Source: VRUB01 sp046758085
GTDB lineage: Bacteria; Pseudomonadota; Gammaproteobacteria; Acidiferrobacterales; SPGG2
Assembly: GCA_046758085.1 (NCBI GenBank)
Contig: JBHHZP010000112.1
Coordinates: 1 to 11,612 of the forward strand
Direction of reading: 5' to 3'
DNA: 11,612 bases
Numbering within the stretch: position 1 is the stretch's first letter; each line of letters opens with the position of its first letter. A program made the position numbers and the translations under genes. The notes beneath the pieces were generated by a model. The model was not told the origin of the DNA, did no database searches, and was given only the letters and a program-made list of their open reading frames with translations. Positions 1-7,757 of this stretch are shown here, piece after piece.

Positions 1-23
1 GTTATCTTATCGGGCCTTGCAAA

Positions 24-37
24 CGCACAATTGTGCG
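24..37. repeat. 14-bp perfect palindrome (possible operator)
   Basis: CGCACAATTGTGCG equals its own reverse complement over all 14 bases, which is the shape of a binding site for a dimeric regulator. It lies in the 239-bp stretch left of the first gene; no gene start is visible just downstream in the window, so if it is an operator its target may lie to the left. The rest of 1-239 holds no ORF that looks like a protein and no recognised RNA gene. Regulatory function is inference from symmetry only. Confidence 0.3.
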
Positions 38-239
38 AAATGTGGCCGAATGTAACAAGGATGCCTGTTGCCCCACAAAACTCCGAGTGTATCGGAAATA
101 AATGCTCGTGATGTCTGTACCGGAGCCCATTTGAAAGACACGTTCTGGTGCCAACGGGTCTCGGGAGGTAAGGTCGGCGTTGGGCGGGTGCCCGATTGGC
201 CGGAGCAGGTGGGCAAAATGGGTCTACGATCGCGGCGAC

Positions 240-1004
240 TTATTCAGGTGGAACCACGGTCCTATAGCTGCAATAGGAACTGGTAATAAATAGAGGCAGT
301 GCAATGGCACCACCTAAGAACCAGATTGTGTACATGGCGATTGTTGAAAAAGGTGATGCAATCATTCCCAGGGCAAAGGGAACAAAGGATACGCCGACAA
401 CTACGATCAGTCCAATAAGATGCCGCCACCCTGCCTGCAGGCTGCGGGCGAGGGCGGGTACTACCGGCGTGCCCTGCAAGAAGATGAGTGGAATGGAGTA
501 GATCAATGACATCGTGAGCACCAGGTAAAGCATCAACACCACGAGCCAGGTGCCCAACACCCTTAGCATCATTTCGGTATCGAGGCTCAAAAGATTGTTG
601 ACCCACGCGCCTCCGCTGATGGCGTATGCGGCGATATTAATGGCCAGCGCGACCGCGAGTGTGTACATACTCATGACTAACACCGTGGTGACGTGCTTTT
701 CTTTGCCGACGACACTGACCAGCACTTTGGGCGATCGCATGAATGCTGCCGCACGCAAAGATGCCGGCAAGGCCATTTTCTGCTGACTCAGCTCGTCCGC
801 CGCCAGGACGGCGCCGGACATCAGGATGGGGGCCAGGAACGCAATGACCAGACTGCCGGCAAACGGAATAGAGGCCAGGATGATAATGACCAGCATCGAC
901 GTGAGCCCCATGCCCAGAAGAAGCCAGGGGTTGCGCCGGAACAAACGCCAGCCACAGTTGAGCCAGCGTACCCCTATCCTGGCGTGTTTACGCAGCCGCT
1001 TCAT
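240..1004 (-). CDS. BPSS1780-family multi-pass inner membrane protein
   Basis: A 254-residue hydrophobic protein whose overall plan fits the BPSS1780 family of proteobacterial membrane proteins, whose function is unknown. A basic, tryptophan-containing N-terminus (residues 1-26, with the family-like W..G..LFRRNPW stretch) precedes about six membrane segments at roughly 27-47, 50-68, 104-128, 147-175, 195-215 and 222-245. Segments 2-3 are separated by a charged loop (70-103). No catalytic motif is seen. The ATG at 1004 is well supported by an AGGAGGG Shine-Dalgarno at 1011-1017 with a 6-nt spacer. It stands alone on the minus strand and is divergent from the interrupted globin gene across a 300-bp gap. 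The family call is from memory of the sequence pattern and is fairly but not fully secure; 'integral membrane protein' is certain. Confidence 0.7.
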   Translation of the reverse strand: MKRLRKHARIGVRWLNCGWRLFRRNPWLLLGMGLTSMLVIIILASIPFAGSLVIAFLAPILMSGAVLAADELSQQKMALPASLRAAAFMRSPKVLVSVVGKEKHVTTVLVMSMYTLAVALAINIAAYAISGGAWVNNLLSLDTEMMLRVLGTWLVVLMLYLVLTMSLIYSIPLIFLQGTPVVPALARSLQAGWRHLIGLIVVVGVSFVPFALGMIASPFSTIAMYTIWFLGGAIALPLFITSSYCSYRTVVPPE

Positions 1005-1010
1005 CAGTGA

Positions 1011-1017
1011 CCCTCCT
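1011..1017 (-). promoter_or_regulatory. Shine-Dalgarno for the BPSS1780-type gene
   Basis: On the minus strand this reads AGGAGGG, six bases before the ATG at 1004. It fixes that start. The rest of the 1005-1304 gap between the two divergent genes shows no other ORF, no clear sigma70 promoter and no terminator. Confidence 0.7.
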
Positions 1018-1304
1018 CGTGCCCACGGGGCCCTTGCCGCGACCGGGTATGGGTCCGGTCGTCAGGTCTGTCTGAAACATCATGACCGATCGCCTTCAGT
1101 TAAAAGGCTAGCACAGGGGTTGAAAAAGGCAGCCATTTGCTGAAAATGCGATAGGACCTTGCTCGCAGCCACGGGTTCCCTGTCAGGTAGGGCCGCAATG
1201 GCCATGACGGGGTGCCGCTCAGGCGCCCGGATGTCCCGTACTGCTCACGCAGAAAGCGGGGGTTAAATCGGCACTAACGGCAAGCGTCGATCGGTCCAGG
1301 GTCC

Positions 1305-1724
1305 ATGAAAGATTACATCGAGCTTTTTACCGAGAGCTATAAGCGCGCATTGGAGTTCAAGGACGAATAGAAGAAGTTTCTGGACAGGTTCTACGAGCTG
1401 TTCTTTGCAAGATCGCCCGAGATAGCCCGCCTATTCCGGAACACTCACATGAGCGCCCAGAAGACCATGCTCCAGGACTCGCTGTTTTATATGAAGGAAT
1501 TCTTCATCTCGAAGAAAGATAACGAATATCTGCGGCGCGTCGCGAAGGTGCATAGCCAATCGGGCTACGATATCCCCGCCGAGTTTTATGACGTGTGGCT
1601 GGACACCCTGATAGAGACAGTGAAGGAGTACGATTCGCAGTTCAACGAAGACGTAGAGTTAGCCTGGAGGATAGCGCTGTCACCCGGTATCACTTACATG
1701 AAGCACATGCATGACAAGATGTGA
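1305..1724 (+). pseudogene. Single-domain globin interrupted by an in-frame amber codon
   Basis: Reading from the ATG at 1305 gives a 139-codon globin in one frame, except for a TAG at codon 22 (1368-1370). The rest is well conserved: FYELFFARSP (helix B/C with Pro38), Phe44 at the CD1 position, MSAQ with Gln52 matching the E7 glutamine of flavohaemoglobin (MSNQ), the proximal F8 His83 in VAKVH, and the helix G/H pattern with LAWRIAL near 119-125. The length is normal for a single-domain haem globin, without a reductase domain. An ORF from the internal ATG at 1449 (91 residues) would lack helices A-C and CD1 and could not form a complete globin fold. A CAG-to-TAG change would explain the stop. 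A true nonsense mutation, a sequencing error or suppression of the stop are all possible. Likely roles of the intact family are O2/NO binding. Confidence 0.75.
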
Positions 1725-1880
1725 TAGCAATCACCGGGGCGGCTCCGAGTACAGCGCGCGGCAGCGAGCCCACGATGTTCAGATTGGAACCGATGCCCGG
1801 CGCTTGGCGATAACCTGGGGTTTCCCGAGAATGCCGCAATACTGCTTGTTGTTGCGTCGTTGTGACTGAAGGACCGAGTG

Positions 1881-2342
1881 ATGGGGTACAACATCAAAAT
1901 CAGGATAGGACAACCGAGTGATGAACGCGCCCTGGTCGAGTTCAATATCGCGATGGCGCGGGAGACGGAGAATAAGAGCTTGTCACCAGCTGTGGTGTTA
2001 GCTGGCGTGCGAAATCTTTTGCAAAATCCTCAGCACGGTTTCTACATCGTCGCGCACACAGGCGAAGAAGTTGCCGGCACGCTGATGGTGACAACGGAAT
2101 GGAGCGACTGGCGTAATGGAGAGTTTTGGTGGATCCAGAGTGTCTATGTGAGACCAGAATTTCGCCGCCGGGGTATATACCGCGCACTGTATGAGTTTGT
2201 GAAGACGCGGGCAGCCGACAGTGGCCGCGTGTGCGGTTTTCGGCTCTATGTCGAGCGCGACAATTTCATCGCTCAACAGACATATCGCAAGATGGGCATG
2301 GAGGAGACGCCGTATAAAATACTTGAGGAATTACTGAGCTGA
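1881..2342 (+). CDS. GNAT family N-acetyltransferase
   Basis: A 153-residue protein with the Gcn5-related N-acetyltransferase fold, expected to transfer acetyl from acetyl-CoA to an amine; the substrate cannot be told. The acetyl-CoA pyrophosphate loop is visible after strand beta4 as VYVRPEFRRRGIY (88-100; RRRGIY fits R/Q-x-x-G-x-G/A loosely, with Tyr in place of the last small residue). The C-terminal motif B follows as VERDNFIAQQTYRKMGM (124-140). Residues 1-30 (IRIGQPSDERALVEFNIAMARETE) are the usual alpha1/alpha2 entry. The ATG at 1881 is preferred: GAAGG at 1869-1872 lies about 8 nt upstream, whereas a GTG at 1878 would be too close. It follows the interrupted globin by 156 bp in which no gene is seen, and converges with the DMT permease. 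Stand-alone gene. Confidence 0.85.
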   Translation: MGYNIKIRIGQPSDERALVEFNIAMARETENKSLSPAVVLAGVRNLLQNPQHGFYIVAHTGEEVAGTLMVTTEWSDWRNGEFWWIQSVYVRPEFRRRGIYRALYEFVKTRAADSGRVCGFRLYVERDNFIAQQTYRKMGMEETPYKILEELLS

Positions 2343-2466
2343 GCCGCAAGTACTTGTGTCTTCACCATATCCAATGCTGCGGTGTGCGTGCAGCGCATAG
2401 GCAGACTGGCACATACGCGGGCATCCACCGCAAGTCACGATGATGCAGAGCCGGGTGTCGCTCGTA

Positions 2467-3360
2467 TTATTCTGTGACCGCTTTTCTGTGCGCGAGCTGT
2501 TGCAACACAGTGCCAAAGACGATGAACGCCAGCCCAACTATGGTAGAGAGCAAGATCTCTTCGCCTACCAGGAATCGGATGAAAATCAAAGATAAGAACG
2601 GCGAAAAAAAGATCAGGGTCCCGACCTTGGCCGTGGAGGAAGAAAGCCTGAGTGCGTTCAGCCAGCATACGAACGTGATGCCCATCTCGAATACCCCGAC
2701 ATAGGCCGCACCGAGCAGCCCCTTGGCGGATGTGACTTGCACGTCCGAAAAGATTAGGGTCCACGCCAGTACGAACGGGAATCCGAACACGAAATTAAGA
2801 AACAGGCTCGGCACCGGGTCATTTCCGTCCTTGGTGTTGTAGATCCAGTACAGCGCCCAGATTACCGTGCTTCCCAAGGCCAGTAATACACCGGCGGTGT
2901 TGCTGAATCGAAGTGACAGCAAGTCTCCGTGCGTCGAGATCACCACGACACCGAAGTAGCTGATGACGATCGCACCAAACTCTTTCAGACCCAATCGCTG
3001 CTTGAGCAGCGGGATAGACAGAAGCGCCAGCATGATTGCCCACGTGTAATTGAGGGGCTGCGCCTCTTGCGCCGGCAGTAAATCGTAGGCCTTGAAAAGA
3101 ACCGTGTAGTAGAGGAACGGATTCAGGAACCCTAGCGCGGCCGCGCGCGCAAGATCATATTTTGAGTATTGAGCAAGCAGGTGCAGTTTTTTCTGCACGA
3201 GCAGGACCAGAAATAGGGTAATAATTGAGACGATATTGGCATAGAACAGCAGCTGAGCGGGATCCAGATAACGCAGCGAGAGCTTGAAGGCCGACGCCAC
3301 GGTCGACCAGAACAATACGGCAGTCAGGGCGAAGGCATAGGCTTGTGTCTGGCGATCCAT
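2467..3360 (-). CDS. EamA/DMT-superfamily permease
   Basis: A 297-residue hydrophobic protein with the two-repeat, ten-helix layout of EamA (drug/metabolite transporter) permeases of the inner membrane. The first repeat spans about 8-143 (opening MDRQTQAYAFALTAVLFWST, ending GAIVISYFGVVVISTHGD). The second spans about 155-290 (GVLLALGSTVIWALYWI through FLVGEEILLSTIVGLAFIVFG). The W-x-S/T in helix 1 and the helix 9-10 signature with GEE are typical of the family. Members export amino acids or other small metabolites; the substrate here is not predictable. Length is normal. The start at 3360 has no strong Shine-Dalgarno, but a sigma70-like promoter lies just upstream (3405-3432). It is divergent from the LysE-type exporter and converges with the first GNAT gene; the 124-bp gap 2343-2466 shows no clear terminator. 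Confidence 0.88.
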   Translation of the reverse strand: MDRQTQAYAFALTAVLFWSTVASAFKLSLRYLDPAQLLFYANIVSIITLFLVLLVQKKLHLLAQYSKYDLARAAALGFLNPFLYYTVLFKAYDLLPAQEAQPLNYTWAIMLALLSIPLLKQRLGLKEFGAIVISYFGVVVISTHGDLLSLRFSNTAGVLLALGSTVIWALYWIYNTKDGNDPVPSLFLNFVFGFPFVLAWTLIFSDVQVTSAKGLLGAAYVGVFEMGITFVCWLNALRLSSSTAKVGTLIFFSPFLSLIFIRFLVGEEILLSTIVGLAFIVFGTVLQQLAHRKAVTE

Positions 3361-3404
3361 CTATCGGGGCTGTAGCGACTGTTGTTCTTGTCGATTGCCT
3401 TCAC

Positions 3405-3432
3405 TTTATACAGCTGTGGGGGTATAAGACAA
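3405..3432 (-). promoter_or_regulatory. Putative sigma70 promoter of the DMT permease
   Basis: On the minus strand TTGTCT (3432-3427) and TATAAA (3410-3405) are separated by 16 bp. They match four of six and five of six consensus bases. A transcript would begin near 3398, about 40 bases before the ATG at 3360. Prediction by eye only. Confidence 0.4.
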
Positions 3433-3519
3433 GGTCGATATTATGGATATGATCGCGTTGAACTCTTTGTCATGTGGGGCGGGGGAATGGCGCGTGCAAC
3501 GCGGTGATGAAACCCTGCT

Positions 3520-4155
3520 ATGGTCGACGTTCAGCTGTTGACTTTTATCGCTGTGGCGGCCGCCCTCACTATCAGTCCCGGTGCGGATACCATGCTCGTG
3601 ATCCGGAACGTCGTAACCGAGGGCCGCCTCGGTGGCATTATGACCTCCGCCGGCATCTGCTCGGGTCTGTTCGTGCACGCAACACTTTCGGCGCTCGGAC
3701 TATCGGTCATCCTGACGCATTCTGCGCTCGCTTTTCAGGTCTTGAAGATCGCTGGTGCCGCCTACCTCGTGTGGTTGGGGCTGCAGTCGTTAGCGCGGGC
3801 GTTTCGCCGGGGCGCGGAGGCCGTTGCGTCTGCCGGCAAAACACAGCGCGATGAAAGCGCGGGGCGTTCCTTTGTCGAAGGTCTTTTGACCAACGTCCTC
3901 AATACCAAGGTCGCCGTGTTCTATTTGGCCTTCCTGCCGCAGTTTATTAGTGTCGGTGATCCGGTCTTTGCGAAGTCGCTGTTGCTTGCGAGCATCCATG
4001 CCACCATGGGCCTGGTATGGCTGATCGCGTTAGCCACGGTGCTTGACCGCGCGCGTTCGATAGTCACCCGCCCGCACGTCAGGCGGCGCCTTGAAGCCGT
4101 CAGCGGGACGGTCTTGATCGGCCTGGGCGTGCGGCTCGCGCTGTCGGAGCGCTAA
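3520..4155 (+). CDS. LysE/RhtB-family amino-acid exporter
   Basis: A 211-residue inner-membrane protein of the LysE superfamily, which exports amino acids or their derivatives by proton exchange. The N-terminal signature is present as ISPGADTMLVIRN (18-30; family SPGP-D-x-x-x-V), followed by the glycine-rich G..G..SGLFVHATLSALGL (39-61). The second signature is FVEGLLTNVLNTKVAVFYL..LPQF (118-142), where the family's usual N-P-K reads N-T-K. About six membrane segments are expected: 4-26, 40-64, 70-92, 120-142, 150-175 and 193-208. Length is normal for the family. The ATG at 3520 has only a weak ribosome binding site. It is transcribed away from the DMT permease over a 159-bp intergenic region, so two different small-molecule exporters sit back to back; whether they share a regulator is unknown. 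Confidence 0.88.
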   Translation: MVDVQLLTFIAVAAALTISPGADTMLVIRNVVTEGRLGGIMTSAGICSGLFVHATLSALGLSVILTHSALAFQVLKIAGAAYLVWLGLQSLARAFRRGAEAVASAGKTQRDESAGRSFVEGLLTNVLNTKVAVFYLAFLPQFISVGDPVFAKSLLLASIHATMGLVWLIALATVLDRARSIVTRPHVRRRLEAVSGTVLIGLGVRLALSER

Positions 4156-4177
4156 GTGCTTGCGGTGAGCTCGATAT

Positions 4178-4198
4178 ACGGTTAATCGCTACCGTTTT
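4178..4198 (+). terminator. Weak hairpin plus T-run after the LysE-type gene
   Basis: ACGGT (4178-4182) and ACCGT (4191-4195) can pair over an 8-base loop and run into TTTT (4195-4198), 23 bases after the stop codon. The stem is only 5 bp, so this is a weak intrinsic terminator candidate. Confidence 0.3.
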
Positions 4199-4270
4199 CA
4201 GGACATGCAGCCAGCAAGTCAATAGCGCCTAACTTTCGTGATCCTGGGCGAACATCGCGCCAGCGGGGAT

Positions 4271-4774
4271 TTATCGCCTCGACCGCCGGCTTGGTGGGGC
4301 AGCTCGAGGGTCGCCATTACCGGCCAAGGCCACGGGCTCCACGATCAGTGTAAGCTCGCGCATCTGGCGAACGCGCACGCGTTGTCCCTTGGCGATCGGG
4401 CGGCCTACGACTTGCGCGAGCCAAAGCTCGCCCCGTACCTGCACATAGCCCGACGGGGCCAGGCGGTCCGTGGTCACACCGATGGCGCCGACCAGGGTGT
4501 GTGCTTCCGCCGGATAGTCGGGATCATAGGAGCGCCAGAGGAAGGGAAACAGGAGGACATCCTTCGTGACCCAGAACCCGAGAATACTCCACAGCACCCA
4601 GGCCGGCATTCCCAGCGGCTCTTTGACCAGCAACAGTACCAATACCAGCAAAATCGTCCCGGGCACCTGTAGTAACGCGTACTTGACCACAACGCGCGCT
4701 GACCAACGCCGCTTGTCGATCGGTATTGCGGGTCTGCGCAACCAGCTCCTTAGCTTTGCAGTAAGCCCCGTCAT
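4271..4774 (-). CDS. NfeD-like membrane protein (short form, OB-fold)
   Basis: A 167-residue protein with two membrane segments (about 35-52 and 58-80) followed by a cytoplasmic or periplasmic OB-fold of the NfeD type. In the OB-fold, LVGAIGVTTDRLAPSGYVQV (94-113), RGELWLAQ (114-121) and the strand pair RVRVRQMRELTLIVEP (132-147) match the NfeD consensus closely. There is no ClpP-like serine protease domain, so this is the short form that usually partners a stomatin/SPFH protein and affects membrane-protein quality control. No stomatin gene is next to it here, which is unusual. The C-terminal tail (150-167) is Pro/Arg rich. It has no strong Shine-Dalgarno; the region 4775-4957 upstream contains no convincing gene. 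Function inferred from family knowledge only. Confidence 0.75.
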   Translation of the reverse strand: MTGLTAKLRSWLRRPAIPIDKRRWSARVVVKYALLQVPGTILLVLVLLLVKEPLGMPAWVLWSILGFWVTKDVLLFPFLWRSYDPDYPAEAHTLVGAIGVTTDRLAPSGYVQVRGELWLAQVVGRPIAKGQRVRVRQMRELTLIVEPVALAGNGDPRAAPPSRRSRR

Positions 4775-4957
4775 GTCGATGTGTTATCCGTGCTCCGGGT
4801 CACACGACGGTTCCAGTTTGTGTGCGGGGAATGCCTGCAATAAAGAATGGACTCCCCCGACGAAACAGGGTCCCTGCGTAAGCAGGACCGTCTCTTTAGA
4901 ACCCACTTGAAGCGCACGGTCAGGTTCCTACTTTGAAGCTGCATACAATGATTGCAA

Positions 4958-5209
4958 TTAAGACTCCCTGGTAATATAACGCAGCACATATAAGCCAGTA
5001 CCAATGATTAAGAAAAATGGCAGGCTGATGATGATTATTTTGACGAGCTCCACTGCGCTGGCATAGAACGCTTCTTCCACGCTAAACTGGGATGGATAAA
5101 AGGATTTTAGATAATGAATCTCCTCAAGGGAGTGCCAGCAAACAGCAGCAACAATAACAATGCTGAGGACGATCGCTGATACAGTCAGGGCCCGATAGGT
5201 TCGTTTCAT
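4958..5209 (-). CDS. Small two-helix membrane protein of unknown function
   Basis: An 83-residue ORF starting at the ATG at 5209 (a TTG two codons upstream at 5215 is less likely). It has a basic start (MKRTYR), a membrane segment at about 8-26, an acidic/aromatic loop with SLEEIHYLKSFYPSQF, and a second membrane segment at about 53-77 followed by RYITRES. Clean hydrophobic/charged patterning and low cysteine content argue for a real protein, unlike the overlapping minus-strand ORF at 4771-5004. No homologous family is recognised. A weak GAGAG lies about 9 nt before the ATG. It is upstream of NfeD on the same strand but 183 bp away, so co-transcription is uncertain. The gap 5210-5396 to its right holds no gene. 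Confidence 0.6.
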   Translation of the reverse strand: MKRTYRALTVSAIVLSIVIVAAVCWHSLEEIHYLKSFYPSQFSVEEAFYASAVELVKIIIISLPFFLIIGTGLYVLRYITRES

Positions 5210-5396
5210 GGTCAACGGCTCTCGATACGCACAAGCATGTGTTCAAAACAAAGGGAACAAACGGGTTGTAGCATCTCTGTTCGGTTTCCTCGGTAATCAA
5301 TGTTCCCGGCCTGCAATGGGATTGCTACGAACTTTCGGAAATCCTAGCTTACAATTTTCTCCTTCAGCAGTCTCGAAAGATACGAGCTAAGCATAT

Positions 5397-7733
5397 ATGG
5401 GACAATTCGGCATTAGCCAAGGCGTGCGCCGCCTCGAAGACCCGCGGCTCCTGACTGGCGCGGGCCGCTATACTGACGATTTGCACGTGCCGGGGCAGGT
5501 GCGGGCGTACTTCTTGCGCTCACCCCACTCGCACGCACGCATACGCGCGATCGATACTGGTGCGGCGGGCGCTGCCCCCGGAGTGCTCGCTGTCTATACC
5601 AGCGAAGATGTGCAGGCGGCGGGCCTCGGCACCATCCCTTGCCTGGTACCTCTCAAGCAGATGGACGGTAAACCGCTCGTCACCCCGCCGCGCCCGCTGT
5701 TGGCCGAAGCTCTGGTGCACCACGTGGGCGAGGCGGTGGCCATGGTGGTCGCAGAGACGATTGATGCGGCGCGGGATGCCGCCGAGCTCATTGACATAGA
5801 CTACGAGGACTTGCCGGTGATCGTCGACACGGCCACGGCGATCACCGCGGATGCGCCGCAGGTCTGGCCGCAGGCGCTCGGCAATATTTGCTTCCGCTGG
5901 GAGAAAGGCGATCGTGCCGGCACCGACGCCGCATGCGGAAAGGCGGCACGGGTCGTGAAAAAGCGGATCGTCAATAACCGCATCATTGTCAATCCGCTGG
6001 AGCCGCGCGCGGCCCTCGGCGAATGGGACGGTCAGCGCTTCACGCTGCAAACGCCCTCGCAGGGACCGCATCTCCTGCAAGAGCAGCTCGCCGATCACGT
6101 CTTTAAGCTCCCCAAGGACAGATTCCGCGTTGTGACCCCCGATGTGGGCGGCAGCTTCGGGATGAAGATATTCCTCTACCCCGAGCATGCGCTCGTGCTG
6201 TTCGCGGCGCGTGTGCTCAACCGCCCCGTGAAATGGACCGGTGAGCGCTCCACGGATGATTTCGTCTCCGACACCCAGGGCCGCGATCACGTGGCCGATG
6301 CCGAGCTGGCCCTCGATGCTGATGGCCGCTTCCTGGCACTGCGGGTGCGTACGATTGCCAACATGGGCGCGTACCTGTCGAACTTTGCGCCGTTCATTCC
6401 CACGGATCTCTACGCCGTGATGCTGCCCGGGGTATACACCTTCGCTGCCGTGCACGTGGAGGTGATTGGCGTGTTTACGCATACGGCGCCGGTGGATGCC
6501 TACCGCGGCGCCGGCCGGCCTGAAGCGGCCCATCTGCTCGAGCGCATGGTCGATGCGGCGGCGCGCGAGACCGGGCTGGGGCCGGTGGAGCTTCGCCGGC
6601 GAAACTTCATATCGCCGCAGGCCATGCCTTACCGCACAGCCATGGGGCTCGAGTACGACTGTGGCGAGTTCGCACGCACGATGGATATGGCGCTTGCACG
6701 CGCGGACTGGAAAGGGTTTCCCAACCGCGTGCGAGCGGCGCGGGCGAAGGGCAGGCTGCGCGGGATCGGACTCGCTTATTATATCGAGGCCTGTGGCGGC
6801 GACCCGGAGGAGGCCGCCGCGGTAAGTGTCGACACCGAGGGCAACGTCGAGGTGCTTATCGGCAGTCAGTCGAACGGCCAGGGGCACGAGACGGCGCTCG
6901 CGCAAGTGGTAGCGGACCGCCTCGCTGTAGCCATCGAGCGGGTGCGCGTCGTGCAGGGCGATACCGACCTCATCGCGACGGGAAGCGGTACCGGCGGCTC
7001 GCGTGGGCTACCGGTCGGCGGTGTCGCCTGCGCGCAGGCGGCGGATGCGGTGATCGAAAAGGGGCGGCGCATTGCCGCGGAGGTTCTGGAGGCCGCGACC
7101 GCGGACGTCCGTTTTGTAGACGGCATCTTCGAGGTCGCGGGCACCGATCGGCGGCTCGTGCTTCCCGAGGTGGCGACAGCCGCGCGCGAGTCGCGCTACC
7201 TGGCCAAAGGCGAGCCCCCTGGCTTGTCCGCGGCACAAACCTTCAGTCCGAAGGCCCGCACTTTCCCGAATGGTTGCCACATTTGCGAGTTCGAGATCGA
7301 TCCCGAGACGGGCACGGCGGAGATCCTGCGCTATACAGTGGCCGACGATTTCGGCACCGTCGTCAACCCGCTGCTGCTCGCGGGGCAGATCCACGGTGGC
7401 GTCGTGCAGGGTATCGGTCAGGCGATGATCGAGCGCTGTGTCTACGACGAGGAGACCGGTCAGCTCCTCAGCGGCTCGTTTACGGACTACGGGCTGCCGC
7501 GTGCCGACAACGTGCCTTTCGTCGATCTGGTGCTGAACGAGGATGTGCCGTGCAAGAACAATCCGCTCGGCATCAAGGGCGCCGGCGAGGCCGGCGCGGT
7601 GGGTGCGCCGCCAGCCGTGGTGAACGCCGTCATCGATGCCCTATCCGACTTTGGCATCACGCACCTCGATATGCCCATTACCCCGGAGCGTATCTGGGCG
7701 GCGCTGCGCGACAAACAACGCACATCACGTTGA
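5397..7733 (+). CDS. Xanthine dehydrogenase/CO dehydrogenase-family molybdopterin-binding large subunit (form II type)
   Basis: A complete 778-residue molybdenum hydroxylase large subunit, which holds the molybdopterin cytosine dinucleotide cofactor and hydroxylates carbon centres with water. The order is standard: the a/b hammerhead domain at about 17-135 (opening GVRRLEDPRLLTGAGRYTDD), a first Mo-binding half with GGSFGMK (251-257), and a second half with GQGHET (494-499) and the catalytic glutamate Glu731 in GIKGAGE. The active-site loop reads AYRGAGR (368-374). That motif marks 'form II' CoxL-like proteins, whereas true CO dehydrogenase carries AYxCSFR with the copper-binding cysteine. 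CO oxidation is therefore unlikely to be the main role, and the substrate is unknown (aldehydes or N-heterocycles are typical of relatives). No FAD (CoxM) or [2Fe-2S] (CoxS) subunit and no maturation gene is adjacent, so it is an orphan subunit here. The ATG at 5397 fits the family's N-terminus though its ribosome binding site is weak. Confidence 0.92.
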   Translation: MGQFGISQGVRRLEDPRLLTGAGRYTDDLHVPGQVRAYFLRSPHSHARIRAIDTGAAGAAPGVLAVYTSEDVQAAGLGTIPCLVPLKQMDGKPLVTPPRPLLAEALVHHVGEAVAMVVAETIDAARDAAELIDIDYEDLPVIVDTATAITADAPQVWPQALGNICFRWEKGDRAGTDAACGKAARVVKKRIVNNRIIVNPLEPRAALGEWDGQRFTLQTPSQGPHLLQEQLADHVFKLPKDRFRVVTPDVGGSFGMKIFLYPEHALVLFAARVLNRPVKWTGERSTDDFVSDTQGRDHVADAELALDADGRFLALRVRTIANMGAYLSNFAPFIPTDLYAVMLPGVYTFAAVHVEVIGVFTHTAPVDAYRGAGRPEAAHLLERMVDAAARETGLGPVELRRRNFISPQAMPYRTAMGLEYDCGEFARTMDMALARADWKGFPNRVRAARAKGRLRGIGLAYYIEACGGDPEEAAAVSVDTEGNVEVLIGSQSNGQGHETALAQVVADRLAVAIERVRVVQGDTDLIATGSGTGGSRGLPVGGVACAQAADAVIEKGRRIAAEVLEAATADVRFVDGIFEVAGTDRRLVLPEVATAARESRYLAKGEPPGLSAAQTFSPKARTFPNGCHICEFEIDPETGTAEILRYTVADDFGTVVNPLLLAGQIHGGVVQGIGQAMIERCVYDEETGQLLSGSFTDYGLPRADNVPFVDLVLNEDVPCKNNPLGIKGAGEAGAVGAPPAVVNAVIDALSDFGITHLDMPITPERIWAALRDKQRTSR

Positions 7734-7757
7734 TTCGCCCGGGTCTGAGAGCAGATG

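Noticed and set aside
1368..1370. TAG read as pyrrolysine
   Set aside because: Pyrrolysine is confined mostly to methylamine methyltransferases and this site is not a conserved catalytic position in globins; a simple nonsense change or sequencing error is far more likely.
4227..4233. GCCTAAC, an integron core-like heptamer near the LysE/NfeD junction
   Set aside because: No partner GTTRRRY core and no paired L boxes were found within about 150 bp on either side, so it is likely chance.
4771..5004. 77-codon minus-strand frame between NfeD and the small membrane protein
   Set aside because: It overlaps the end of the better supported ORF at 4958-5209, is rich in Cys, Arg and Ser with no hydrophobic pattern, and lacks a ribosome binding site.
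5520..6905. 461-codon open frame on the minus strand inside the molybdenum subunit gene
   Set aside because: It is antisense to a fully motif-supported gene, has a His/Arg-rich composition typical of a GC-rich shadow frame, and shows no domain pattern.
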